A stretch of 64,000 bases of DNA from assembly GCA_016715895.1 (NCBI GenBank), contig JADJXH010000004.1, positions 682,001 through 746,000 of the forward strand. Reading direction: 5' to 3'. This document shows positions 50,157 through 60,608 of the stretch, one piece after another; position 1 is the stretch's first letter; each line of letters starts with the position of its first letter. The notes under the pieces were generated by a model. The model was not told where the DNA came from. It saw nothing but the letters and a program-made list of their open reading frames with translations, and searched no databases. The DNA is from Flavobacteriales bacterium (GTDB lineage: Bacteria; Bacteroidota; Bacteroidia; Flavobacteriales_F; PHOS-HE28). The translations under genes and the position numbers were made by a program.

Positions 50157-52133
50157 TCAGCGAACAATCGTGAGCTTCCCGACACCGATGATGCCCGACG
50201 GTCCGCGCACCTGATAGTGATAGATTGCAGGCGCCAGGGCTGCCGTGCTGAAGGAGATGCGCGGCAATTCCATAGGCATGATCTGTTGCATCACTTGCGC
50301 ACCTATAGCATCGTACACTTCGAATACACCAAGTTCAACAAGCGGACGATTTAATATCAGGGTAACTTCGTCGCTTGCAGGGTTGGGTACGACCGTCATG
50401 CCGTTCACGGGCTGGACGGCCATGTCTTTAACGATGATGCCATGCGGCTGGCAGAGCAATGGATCATCGAAGTCGTAATCGTCATTGATGAGCCAGTACA
50501 GTGAACGGGCTTTGAACACGGCATTGCCACCCCTCATGGGGCACTGGTTCGCAATGGCGAAGAGATCATTCGCCTGGGTCGCAGTAAAGACGTTCAAATC
50601 CTTACCCACTGTCGCCAGGTAAATGTCGTTAACGACCTTCTCGTTCTCTTCGATCAGCTCGCTGGCTGCCACGCCAGCGTTCGCGTCCTGAATGTTATCC
50701 GCGTTCTGCGCTTTGGAATCGGCCACCACTTGCAAGGCTGTGTCATTCCATTCCGTCAGATTCTGGATGTTCTGACGGTAACCGTTCAAGCCGGCGAGGA
50801 TCGCCTGTCGTTGAGCCGGGGTGAGCGTACTGTCGCCCAGATGTTCAAGACCATCATTTACCAAGGCAATTGCTTCCTCAATCTGGGCGCGGTTCGCGAG
50901 CAATTGCACCAATACCGTGCTGTTCAGATCGTATAGTGCAAGTTGATCGTCGTCGATCGTCTTGAAGGAGGCGGTGGGGCTGCCCTGCAGGTCGGCATAG
51001 AAATCCGATAGCAAGGGTAGGCTGTCCAGGAGTTCCGGCGCGTCATCGATCTTCCGGAAGAGGTCGCCCTTGAGCATCCATTTGGTCTCCTCGGTGTACG
51101 GGTCGTTCTCTAAACTGTCGCCGGCGATCTTCTCGTCCAGGTCGCGCAGACAGTCCAAGCAACGCTCACCCCCGAACTGGCTGCAATAGTCCGTTCCATG
51201 ATGGTCGGCGCAATCGTAGTTCGTGCCAAAGGTGAAGTTGAACCAGTTGCTGGGCCACCACGAAGGCGGCTGAGTGGTGCCGCCGTTGATCGTAGCCGGA
51301 CTGTAGTAGAAGGGATATGCAAAAGCACTGACGCTGTCCTCATACAAGGCCCCCCACACCGGCGCAGCGGCTGTTGGATCCCACAGGTTCCCCTTCAGCA
51401 ACTGCGCATCGATGATCGCCGTGGCATCCAAGTGAAGGGGCCATTTGTGGTTGTGGAAGAGGTTGCCGCGCACATCGGTGCCGTAGGCCACGCCGTTGAA
51501 GAGAATACCGTTGGCCGTGCGGTCCATTTCGTTGCAACTGATGAGCGGCTGGCTGCCCATCATGCTGCGGATCGCGCTCTGTGCGGCGATGGGGTAGCCG
51601 GTGTCGCTGCTGCTGATCTGGTTGCAGCTCACCTCCGTGGCCCGGCAGCCTTCCAGTTGGATGCCCGTGCGGTTGTGGGCGTTGCTCACCAGCAGCACCG
51701 TGTTGTCGGCCACCAGCCAGGCATCGGCGGCGGTGAGGGCGATGCCGAAGCGCGAGGTGGCGGCGTTGGTGAAGTGGATGCTGTTGTTCAGGATGCGCGC
51801 GTCATGCGCCTGCTGGTTGCCCTCGGTGACCAGGATGCCCGAGTAGCCCTTGCAATTGGCGCAGGGGTGGTCGCCGAAGGTGATGTCGTTGCCTTCCACC
51901 AGGACGTGCGCCGCGCCGTCGTTGGCCCGCAGCTCCATGCCGTGCCGGTGGGCGGTGACCGCGTTGTTGCGGATGTCCACATCGCGGTAGCCGCTGCGCT
52001 CCACATGGTGGGCGGTGCCCATGTCCAGCATGCGGTTGTCGGTGCTCAGCACGTTCATGTACTCGGTGTAAACGCCCCAGTGGCAGCTGGTGAAGCTGGG
52101 GGTGCGGGCCATGCCGGCGAACATCACCGCCAT
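50157..52133 (-). pseudogene. Beta-helix T9SS protein, cassette copy 2, N-terminally truncated
   Basis: The frame (658 residues from ATG 52133; open further upstream) matches only the C-terminal half of the protein at 53964-58556, starting at TPSFTSCHWGVYTEYMNVLS (intact copy TPSFSNCRWGVFTEYMNVLS). The beta-helix, the acidic helical region and the T9SS type A tail (VVPNPASDEVTLILNRPLVE) are present, but there is no signal peptide, so export is unlikely. It begins 20 nt after the small-protein gene of copy 1. It appears to be a remnant of an unequal recombination between tandem cassettes. It may still be translated. Confidence 0.65.
51430..52080 (-). repeat. Near-identical tract shared with 55230-55880
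   Basis: About 650 bp of the truncated beta-helix copy is almost identical to the intact copy (around a dozen to twenty differences by eye), while the downstream part of the same genes is clearly diverged. This pattern suggests recent gene conversion. Confidence 0.65.
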
Positions 52134-52153
52134 CTCGACAATCGTGCGCAAAA

Positions 52154-52438
52154 TCACCGCACAAGGATATATTGGAACCTCCTGTCCAGCAGCCGCCCAT
52201 CCAGGGTATCCAAGGTGGCTGGTGTGATCCGCATCGGGTAGAGCGAGCGATTCGCCGGCTGCTCCATCATCTCCAGCCACTGGGTCTGCTCGATATGCGC
52301 CGGGCGGTTGGCCAGGAGCACGGCGAGCGTAGGCGCATTGATGGGCTTGGGTTCTTGAACAGGCTTGGAGCCTGGGCCCTGGGCCAGGGCCATGATAGGC
52401 AACACGGCCACTGCGAGGAAGGTGCTGCGCTTTCTCAT
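52154..52438 (-). CDS. Small exported protein of the T9SS cassette, copy 1
   Basis: A 94-residue protein with signal RKRSTFLAVAVLPIMALAQG. The mature part has INAPTLAVLLANRPAHIEQT, WLEMMEQPANRSLYPMRIT, then LDTLDGRLLDRRFQYILV. It is paralogous to 48334-48633. The ATG overlaps the propeller-gene stop at 52435 (ATGA). Function unknown; the conserved pairing with the propeller protein in both cassettes suggests joint action. Confidence 0.77.
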   Translation of the reverse strand: MRKRSTFLAVAVLPIMALAQGPGSKPVQEPKPINAPTLAVLLANRPAHIEQTQWLEMMEQPANRSLYPMRITPATLDTLDGRLLDRRFQYILVR

Positions 52439-53949
52439 GGCTCGGCGAGGATGATGCGTGTGGTAAGCGACGCTGTGCCCCAGGTAAGACGACACTGGTA
52501 CATGCCTACTGCCTCCTTTAGCTGAACAGCACGCACCTGACTCCATTGCGGGATGCGCTCCCGCAGCACCAACCGCCCGCTCAGGTCGCGCACCTCCAGC
52601 TCGCCAACATGGGGTTGTGCGGGATAACTCACCGTGAACGCACCGTTGCTCGGGTTCGGATACACCTTGATGCCCGCCTCCAACAAGGCAGCGGGCACCC
52701 CCGCGTTTATACCCAAACTATCACAGATGCTCCCATCCACCGGGCCCAAATGGTAGTTGGGGTGGTTGGGAAGGGAGTTGATGAAATACCGAGGGAGTTC
52801 CAAACCATGCTGCACCATATCGCAGGCCATGCCACCTTCATCCGGGGCATTGATCACGTGTAAGTGGAACGTGCTATTGCCTGTGCCGATGTAGATCTTG
52901 CCATTGGGGGCGAGTTGTGTAATATCAAAGAGTGTCGCTAGGGGCGGGAATGGAGAATAGAATCCATCCCAATGGGCGATGTGGACCATGCTCGCTTCGA
53001 TGTCCGGCGCTTCCGTGTCGTATTGATATACGTCTTCAACAGATGAGATGTAGAGGAAGCGGCTGTTGGGTGAAAAGGCCACACCGCCCATACTGTTGGC
53101 ATCGCTGATGAGGATATGCACCGGGTTGGAGAAGAGGCCCGTGCAGCGATCGAAATCGAAGATCTCCAGGTCCTGGTTGAACTGGCCCCAGTAGTACGCG
53201 AATCTGCTGCCGTCAGGACTGAAGCAGACCTGCCCAACATCTGGCGGGCGTGTAACACCAATGGATTGCGTTCCATCCATGCTGATTCCTTGCGGCGTAA
53301 GAAGCAACCGATAGAACATGTTCGTGCTCACTTTGTGGCAGAACACCCACCAATCCCGCCCGTTCGCATGCCGCACGGCCGTGACCTTTCCTACGTTCAG
53401 CGAATCACTGATCAACACCTGGTTCTTCGTTACCACCCCTCCCAGCCCGCCGTCCAGGCTCATGTCGATCGTGGTCAGATAGAGGTAGAGAGCGTGCGGA
53501 CCTGTCTGGTCATCAACGGTGCCATGGAAGAGGTGGTAGATCCCTTGGGTGTCCGGCTTGGGCAGGATCAGGCAGCCTTGCGAGATGTGCAAACCTCCAG
53601 GGTAGTTGGAAGTGTATGTACTCGGATTGAGTCCTGTGCCATTGAGCATCGTATCCCCGGTGGCGTTGGCGATAAAGGCCCCGTTGGTACTGAAGAGCAG
53701 GTTGCCGCTCGCATCGGTGATGTTAGCGCTGGTGCGCCCGAATCCAATAGCCCTGTTCGTAGTCGTGATCACCGCACTATCACTTTGGAAATCAATATCA
53801 ACACTGCCCCATGGCGGGGCATCCTCTCCAAAATACCCGCCGAGCCAAAGGTTGTTCAACCCTTGAGCCTTCAGATCGACAAGACCGCAAAGCAGCAGAA
53901 CGGCAAGCGCCGCTAACACGACTCTCGTGGTGCTCATGCGGCGCTTCAT
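52435..53949 (-). CDS. Beta-propeller-like T9SS protein, cassette copy 1
   Basis: A 504-residue protein, signal VVLAALAVLLLCGLVDLKAQ, propeller-like region (NITDASGNLLFSTNGAFIAN, GKVTAVRHANGRDWWVFCHK, VCFSPDGSRFAYYWGQFNQD, VAFSPNSRFLYISSVEDVYQ) and T9SS type A tail (KVYPNPSNGAFTVSYPAQPH). It starts 14 nt after the intact beta-helix gene. It is the upstream paralogue of 48630-50141. The extracellular ligand is unknown. Confidence 0.86.
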   Translation of the reverse strand: MKRRMSTTRVVLAALAVLLLCGLVDLKAQGLNNLWLGGYFGEDAPPWGSVDIDFQSDSAVITTTNRAIGFGRTSANITDASGNLLFSTNGAFIANATGDTMLNGTGLNPSTYTSNYPGGLHISQGCLILPKPDTQGIYHLFHGTVDDQTGPHALYLYLTTIDMSLDGGLGGVVTKNQVLISDSLNVGKVTAVRHANGRDWWVFCHKVSTNMFYRLLLTPQGISMDGTQSIGVTRPPDVGQVCFSPDGSRFAYYWGQFNQDLEIFDFDRCTGLFSNPVHILISDANSMGGVAFSPNSRFLYISSVEDVYQYDTEAPDIEASMVHIAHWDGFYSPFPPLATLFDITQLAPNGKIYIGTGNSTFHLHVINAPDEGGMACDMVQHGLELPRYFINSLPNHPNYHLGPVDGSICDSLGINAGVPAALLEAGIKVYPNPSNGAFTVSYPAQPHVGELEVRDLSGRLVLRERIPQWSQVRAVQLKEAVGMYQCRLTWGTASLTTRIILAEP

Positions 53950-53963
53950 GGGTGCGAATGTGA

Positions 53964-56900
53964 TCAGCGAACGATCGTCAACTTCCCGTTACCGATGACG
54001 CCTAATGGGCCACGCACTTGGTAGTGGTATGGGGCGGGTGCGAGCGATGCTGTTGTGAAGACGAAGCGGGACGTTTCCAACGGTATGGAATGGCGCATCA
54101 ACTCTCCGCCAAGCGCATCATAGACCACGAACACGCTGGGTGCATCCAAAGGCCGCTCCAGCACGAGGGTGGCCTCGTCGCTGGCGGGGTTGGGGATCAC
54201 AGCGGTGGAATTGATCGGGGACTCGGTCAAGCTCTTCACGATGATGCCGTATGGCAGGCAAAGCACAGCATCGTCGAAATCGTAGGTGTCATCAATAAGC
54301 CAGTACAGCGAACGCGCCTTGAAGACAGCGTTGCCACCGAGCATCGGACATTGGTTGGCGATGTCGAATAAGGAAGCCGCTTGCGCGACAGTGAAGCTAT
54401 CCAGGTCCTTACCGACGGTGGCCAGGTAGATGTCGTTCACCGTTTTCTCGTTCTCCTCGATCAGCTCGCTGGTGGTCACCGTAGTGTTCGCTGCTTTGAC
54501 GCCATCGGCGGTCACTCCTTTCGATGCCGAAGCCGCTTGCAACACCACTGAGTTCACGACCGATAGATCACGGATGCTTTCACGGTAGCCGATTATACCG
54601 GTAAGGATGGCTTGCTGTTGCGCGGCCGTCAAGGTGCTATCCCCCAACTGCTCCATGGCATCCTTTACCAGATCCATCAAGCCTTCCATCTGCTGATAAT
54701 CCTGCCGTAGCTGCATCGCAACCGTGCTGTCGAGATCATACAGATGCAATTGCTCATCGTCGATCAGCTTGAAAGCTTCCGTGTTACTCCCCTGCAGGTC
54801 TTCGTAGAAGTCTGTCATCACTTGCAGGCTGTCCTGCAAGTCCGGGTTATCGTAGAGTTTCTTGTATAAACGGCCTTTGAACATCCACTTGGTCTCATCC
54901 GTGTAGGGGGCATTCTCCAAGCTGTCACTAGCAATCCGCAAATCCAGTTCCGTCAGCCGTTCTTCACCGCGCTCTTGGAACTGGCTGCAATACTCCTCGC
55001 CATGGTGGTCGGCGCAATCGTAGTTCGCACCTGGCGCTACATTGAACCACCCAGACGTGGGCCACACGGATGGCGGTGCGGTGGTACCGCCGCTTATCGT
55101 AGCAGGGCTATAGTAGAAAGGATTCAACACGGAGTTGGTCGTGTCCTCATACAGCGCCCCCCACACTGGCGCAATGGCCGCAGGGTCCCAGAGGTTCCCT
55201 TTATGGTCCTGCACCCCGATGATGGCCGTAGCATCCAAATGCAGGGGCCACTTATGGTTATGGAAGAAATTGCCGCGCACATCCGTGTCGTAGGCCACAC
55301 CGTTGAAGAGGATGCCGTTGGCCGTGCGGTCCATCTCGTTGCAGCTGATCAGCGGCTGGCTCCCCATCATGTTGCGGATGGCGCTCTGTGCGGCGATGGG
55401 GTAGCCGGTGTCGCTGCTGCTGATCTGGTTGCAGCTCACCTCCGTGGCCCGGCAGCCCTCCAGCTGGATGCCCGTGCGGTTGTGGGCGTTGCTCACCAGC
55501 AGCACCGCGTTGTCGGCCACCAGCCAGGCATCGGCGGCGGTGAGGGCAATGCCGAAGCGCGAGGTGGCCGCGTTGGTGAAGTGGATGCTGTTGTTCAGGA
55601 TGCGCGCGTCATGCGCCTGCTGGTTGCCTTCGGTGACCAGGATGCCCGAGTAGCCCTTGCAATTGGCGCAGGGGTGGTCGCCGAAGGTGATGTCGTTGCC
55701 TTCCACCAGGATGTGCGCCGCGCCGTCGTTGGCCCGCAGCTCCATGCCGTGCCGGTGGGCGGTGACCGCGTTGTTGCGGATGTCCACCTCGCGGTAGCCG
55801 CTGCGCTCCACGTGGTGGGCGGTGCCCATGTCCAGCATGCGGTTGTCGGTGCTCAGCACGTTCATGTACTCGGTAAAAACGCCCCAGCGGCAATTGGAGA
55901 AGCTGGGTGTGCCGGCCATGCCATAGCCCTGCTGCCGCAGAAAGTGGAAGCCCTGGTCGCCCCGGGCGAAGATGCCCGCGCCGTTGCCCGAGAGGGTGTA
56001 GGCGCTATCGGGCTGGATGTTGAACATCCGGCAGGCGCTCACCTGCACATCGCTCTGGTGGGCCACGATGCCATTGCTCAGGGTGTGGAGGGTGTTGTGG
56101 CCGCCGGCGAGGTCCAGGGTGGTGCGGTGCACATCGAAGGCCGCGAAGCCCCGGTGGCCCACGGTGCTGGTCTGGCCGGGGTAGGGCAGCGGCATGGCGC
56201 CCGCGCTGTAGAAGGTGCTGTTGCTCACCCAGCAGGCCACGTTGTTGTACGGCAGGCCCACATCGGGGATGCCCAGGCCCACGCGGTTGTTGTGGAACTG
56301 GGTGCCATCGATCCACACGGTGGAGCCGTCCAGCGCGGACACGGCACTTTCCGCATCGTCCATGAAAGATCCCCGGATGCGCATGGTGGCCCCGTCCTCC
56401 GCCGTGATGCTCTTCCACATCACGCCGTTGCAGGCGGTGAAGGAGCTGTTCTCGATGTCGAGGGTCCAGCCGTTCTGCACGATGATCTCCGCGCCGGGTT
56501 CAAGGCGCACTTCGGCGTTCTGGAAGAGCACATCCACATCCACGAAGAACCTACCCTTGATGTTCACCGTACCGATGAAGACATCGCCCACCAAGCTCGC
56601 GAAGGCACTGTCGGGGATCACGGTGCTGGCATAGCAGGAGGCATCGCTCACACACGGTGCAATAGGAAGGTTGATCCCGGTGCAGGGGTCCCAGACGTCG
56701 ATGGTATCGGGGAGGTCGTAGAAGGGTTTGCAGGGCGGGAAGTTGCCGCCATAGCTGGTGAGGATCACCGTGTCCGCATAGCAGTAGGTCGGCCAGCAGG
56801 GTGGGCTATCGGTGCCGAACGGGGTCACGTACATATCGCCCGGCCCGCCATTGCGCACCTCATAGGGGATGTTGATGGTGAGGCCCGTGACGGTGGCGTG

Positions 56901-58556
56901 ATCCACGGCGAGTACCTGGGTCTGGGCAGTGCAGCGCTCTCGGCCGGTGTTGACGAAGGTGCAGTGGGTGGCGGTGACATAGCGGGCATCCTGCTGGGTA
57001 CATTCCGGTCCGATACAGATGCCGGTGGATCCCGTCGGGCAATGCGTGAACGTGCTATCCAGGTTCGATCGGCCCTTCAGCCGCACCATGCCGTGGCAAT
57101 TGGTGTAGAACCCGCAGCTGTCGAAGGTGACCTTGGCGCGCCCGCCGCCCACCAGGTCCAGCTTGTGCGGCCCGCCCCCGCAATTCAAGGGGTCGGCCTT
57201 CAGATACGACCAGTCATCATCCTCTTCATAGAAATCGGTCTTGCGGAACAGCAGGTCGAAGTCGGGGTCGCGGGGCAGGTTCTCGGCCTGCTCGAACAGT
57301 TCGTCCACATAGCCGTAGATGGCGCACACGTGGAACTCCATGTCGCGGGCTTCGACCCAGAGCGCCAGCCCGGCCTCGCCCGCTTTCACCGTGCAGTCGA
57401 TGAAGGTGAAGCCCTGCTGGCCGATGCACTCCGACTGGTCCGAGAGGATGCCTGCGCTGTAGTTGTGCAGAAAGCGACAATCGGTGAACAGCCCGTGGCG
57501 CACCCGCAGCGGCCCGCCGATGCCTTCAATGTCCAACCCCGCGCCTGGGCTGCTGCTCCAGCGGCCGCAGCCGTTGTAGTTGAGGTCGCAGCCGCTCATG
57601 GTCAGGCCGGCCAGCGCGGTCCAGGAGAAGCCTTGCCGCCCGTTCCAGTTGAACTGGCTGCTGAGGATGCGGTTGTTGAACAACACGGTACGGTTGCCCA
57701 GGATCGTCGCGCTGTCGGCGGGGTCGATGTCCACGTGGAGGTCCGGGTATGCGTCCGCGAAGGGGGTCGCTGTATCGGCATACTTGCCCCAGAGCACCAG
57801 GCCATCGCGGCCGAAGTGATGGGCGTTCACGTTCTCGATGGTCGTGTGGCTGGACTCGAACACGGCGATGCCGTCATAGTCGGTCTGAATGCCGTCCCAC
57901 GAACTCTTGCCGCCCAGGAGCGCGCCGTCGATGTTGCCGTCCAGCTCCACGTCGCGGACAGTGACCGAATCGCAATGCGCGAAGGTGAACATGGCGCCCA
58001 CCTTGGCGTGCACAAGGCTATCCACGATGAACAGGCGCACGCTGTCCTGGCAGGTGTAGCACGAATCGATGCCGGTTGCGGCCAGCACATCGTCCGTGCC
58101 GGGTACTCGAAAGAAGCTGCCATAATACAGGCAGTCGCGGTAGCGGATACGGGTGTTGCTCCCGCCCTGCACGGTGAACTGCGCACAACCGTCCAACCGG
58201 AAACCCGGCTGTAGGGCCACCAGGGAGGGACAGCTGCCCGGGATCGACCCTTCAGGGTAGTTCCAGTTGATCCAGTCAGGTCCGGGCAAGGGGCTGCCCG
58301 GCGTGTACAGTTGCTGAAGGCCCACGATGTATTCCCCGTCCTCCAGCACCAAGGTGCCATAGCCACCCCGTGCCTGGAAGAAGGCGGCGGCCTTCAGCAA
58401 GGCCGGCTGGTCGTTGATGAGGTCGTTGGGGTGGCCGGAGCCGAGGGTGTCGAACTCGTGCAGGTACTTGGTGACCATGGGCGGCTGGGCCACCAGGACC
58501 GCCGGTGCGGCAACGAGCAGAAGGAGCAGAACCCATGGGTGGCGAAGCATGCGCAT
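53964..58556 (-). CDS. Giant right-handed beta-helix protein with T9SS sorting tail, cassette copy 1
   Basis: A 1530-residue secreted protein. Signal RHPWVLLLLLVAAPAVLVAQ (ATG 58550 also possible). The N-terminal region is pectate-lyase-like (NDQPALLKAAAFFQARGGYG). Long parallel beta-helix repeats run about 30-1130 (SHTTIENVNAHHFGRDGLVL, NAVTAHRHGMELRANDGAAH). An alpha-helical acidic domain spans about 1210-1440 (DSTLTAAQQQAILTGIIGYR). The type A T9SS tail is AVIPNPASDEATLVLERPLD. Parallel beta-helix proteins usually act on or bind polysaccharides, but no catalytic residues were identified. It heads the three-gene cassette. A TACCTTCG box lies 18 nt upstream. Confidence 0.85.
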   Translation of the reverse strand: MRMLRHPWVLLLLLVAAPAVLVAQPPMVTKYLHEFDTLGSGHPNDLINDQPALLKAAAFFQARGGYGTLVLEDGEYIVGLQQLYTPGSPLPGPDWINWNYPEGSIPGSCPSLVALQPGFRLDGCAQFTVQGGSNTRIRYRDCLYYGSFFRVPGTDDVLAATGIDSCYTCQDSVRLFIVDSLVHAKVGAMFTFAHCDSVTVRDVELDGNIDGALLGGKSSWDGIQTDYDGIAVFESSHTTIENVNAHHFGRDGLVLWGKYADTATPFADAYPDLHVDIDPADSATILGNRTVLFNNRILSSQFNWNGRQGFSWTALAGLTMSGCDLNYNGCGRWSSSPGAGLDIEGIGGPLRVRHGLFTDCRFLHNYSAGILSDQSECIGQQGFTFIDCTVKAGEAGLALWVEARDMEFHVCAIYGYVDELFEQAENLPRDPDFDLLFRKTDFYEEDDDWSYLKADPLNCGGGPHKLDLVGGGRAKVTFDSCGFYTNCHGMVRLKGRSNLDSTFTHCPTGSTGICIGPECTQQDARYVTATHCTFVNTGRERCTAQTQVLAVDHATVTGLTINIPYEVRNGGPGDMYVTPFGTDSPPCWPTYCYADTVILTSYGGNFPPCKPFYDLPDTIDVWDPCTGINLPIAPCVSDASCYASTVIPDSAFASLVGDVFIGTVNIKGRFFVDVDVLFQNAEVRLEPGAEIIVQNGWTLDIENSSFTACNGVMWKSITAEDGATMRIRGSFMDDAESAVSALDGSTVWIDGTQFHNNRVGLGIPDVGLPYNNVACWVSNSTFYSAGAMPLPYPGQTSTVGHRGFAAFDVHRTTLDLAGGHNTLHTLSNGIVAHQSDVQVSACRMFNIQPDSAYTLSGNGAGIFARGDQGFHFLRQQGYGMAGTPSFSNCRWGVFTEYMNVLSTDNRMLDMGTAHHVERSGYREVDIRNNAVTAHRHGMELRANDGAAHILVEGNDITFGDHPCANCKGYSGILVTEGNQQAHDARILNNSIHFTNAATSRFGIALTAADAWLVADNAVLLVSNAHNRTGIQLEGCRATEVSCNQISSSDTGYPIAAQSAIRNMMGSQPLISCNEMDRTANGILFNGVAYDTDVRGNFFHNHKWPLHLDATAIIGVQDHKGNLWDPAAIAPVWGALYEDTTNSVLNPFYYSPATISGGTTAPPSVWPTSGWFNVAPGANYDCADHHGEEYCSQFQERGEERLTELDLRIASDSLENAPYTDETKWMFKGRLYKKLYDNPDLQDSLQVMTDFYEDLQGSNTEAFKLIDDEQLHLYDLDSTVAMQLRQDYQQMEGLMDLVKDAMEQLGDSTLTAAQQQAILTGIIGYRESIRDLSVVNSVVLQAASASKGVTADGVKAANTTVTTSELIEENEKTVNDIYLATVGKDLDSFTVAQAASLFDIANQCPMLGGNAVFKARSLYWLIDDTYDFDDAVLCLPYGIIVKSLTESPINSTAVIPNPASDEATLVLERPLDAPSVFVVYDALGGELMRHSIPLETSRFVFTTASLAPAPYHYQVRGPLGVIGNGKLTIVR
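55230..55880 (-). repeat. Near-identical tract shared with 51430-52080
   Basis: Partner of the tract in the truncated copy. It encodes the middle of the beta-helix (about residues 890-1110). Confidence 0.65.
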
Positions 58557-58574
58557 GGGAAAGGGGGTGATGCT

Positions 58575-58582
58575 CGAAGGTA
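58575..58582 (-). promoter_or_regulatory. Putative -7-like box for the beta-helix cassette
   Basis: TACCTTCG on the minus strand, a one-base variant of TAnnTTTG, 18 nt before the start at 58556. Confidence 0.35.
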
Positions 58583-58630
58583 CGCGTTACGCGCTCATCC
58601 GCGTCAGGGGGTGGGCAGCAGGCCAGGGGC

Positions 58631-58638
58631 TACCTTTG
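58631..58638 (+). promoter_or_regulatory. Putative -7 box for lepA
   Basis: TACCTTTG, an exact match, 110 nt before the lepA ATG, which would leave a leader of about 100 nt. Confidence 0.4.
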
Positions 58639-58748
58639 CACGCCTTTTCCGGACCCGGCCATGGAACCCATCCGCCTTCACCCCAGCCCCCGGCCGGTGT
58701 GGTCCCCCGGAGCCAAGGCCACGGCCCACCCTCATCCCAGCGACCCCC

Positions 58749-60551
<1,803 letters not shown>

Positions 60552-60608
60552 TCCGGCCTTCCCGGGGTGCACGGGGGCGTATCAGCGTTCCTCCTTGCTT
60601 CCCGTCGC

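Noticed and set aside
54975..58214. Plus-strand open frame of 1079 codons opposite the beta-helix gene
   Set aside because: The minus-strand gene has a signal peptide, repeats and a T9SS tail. The plus-strand translation is a His/Ala/Gly-rich shadow.
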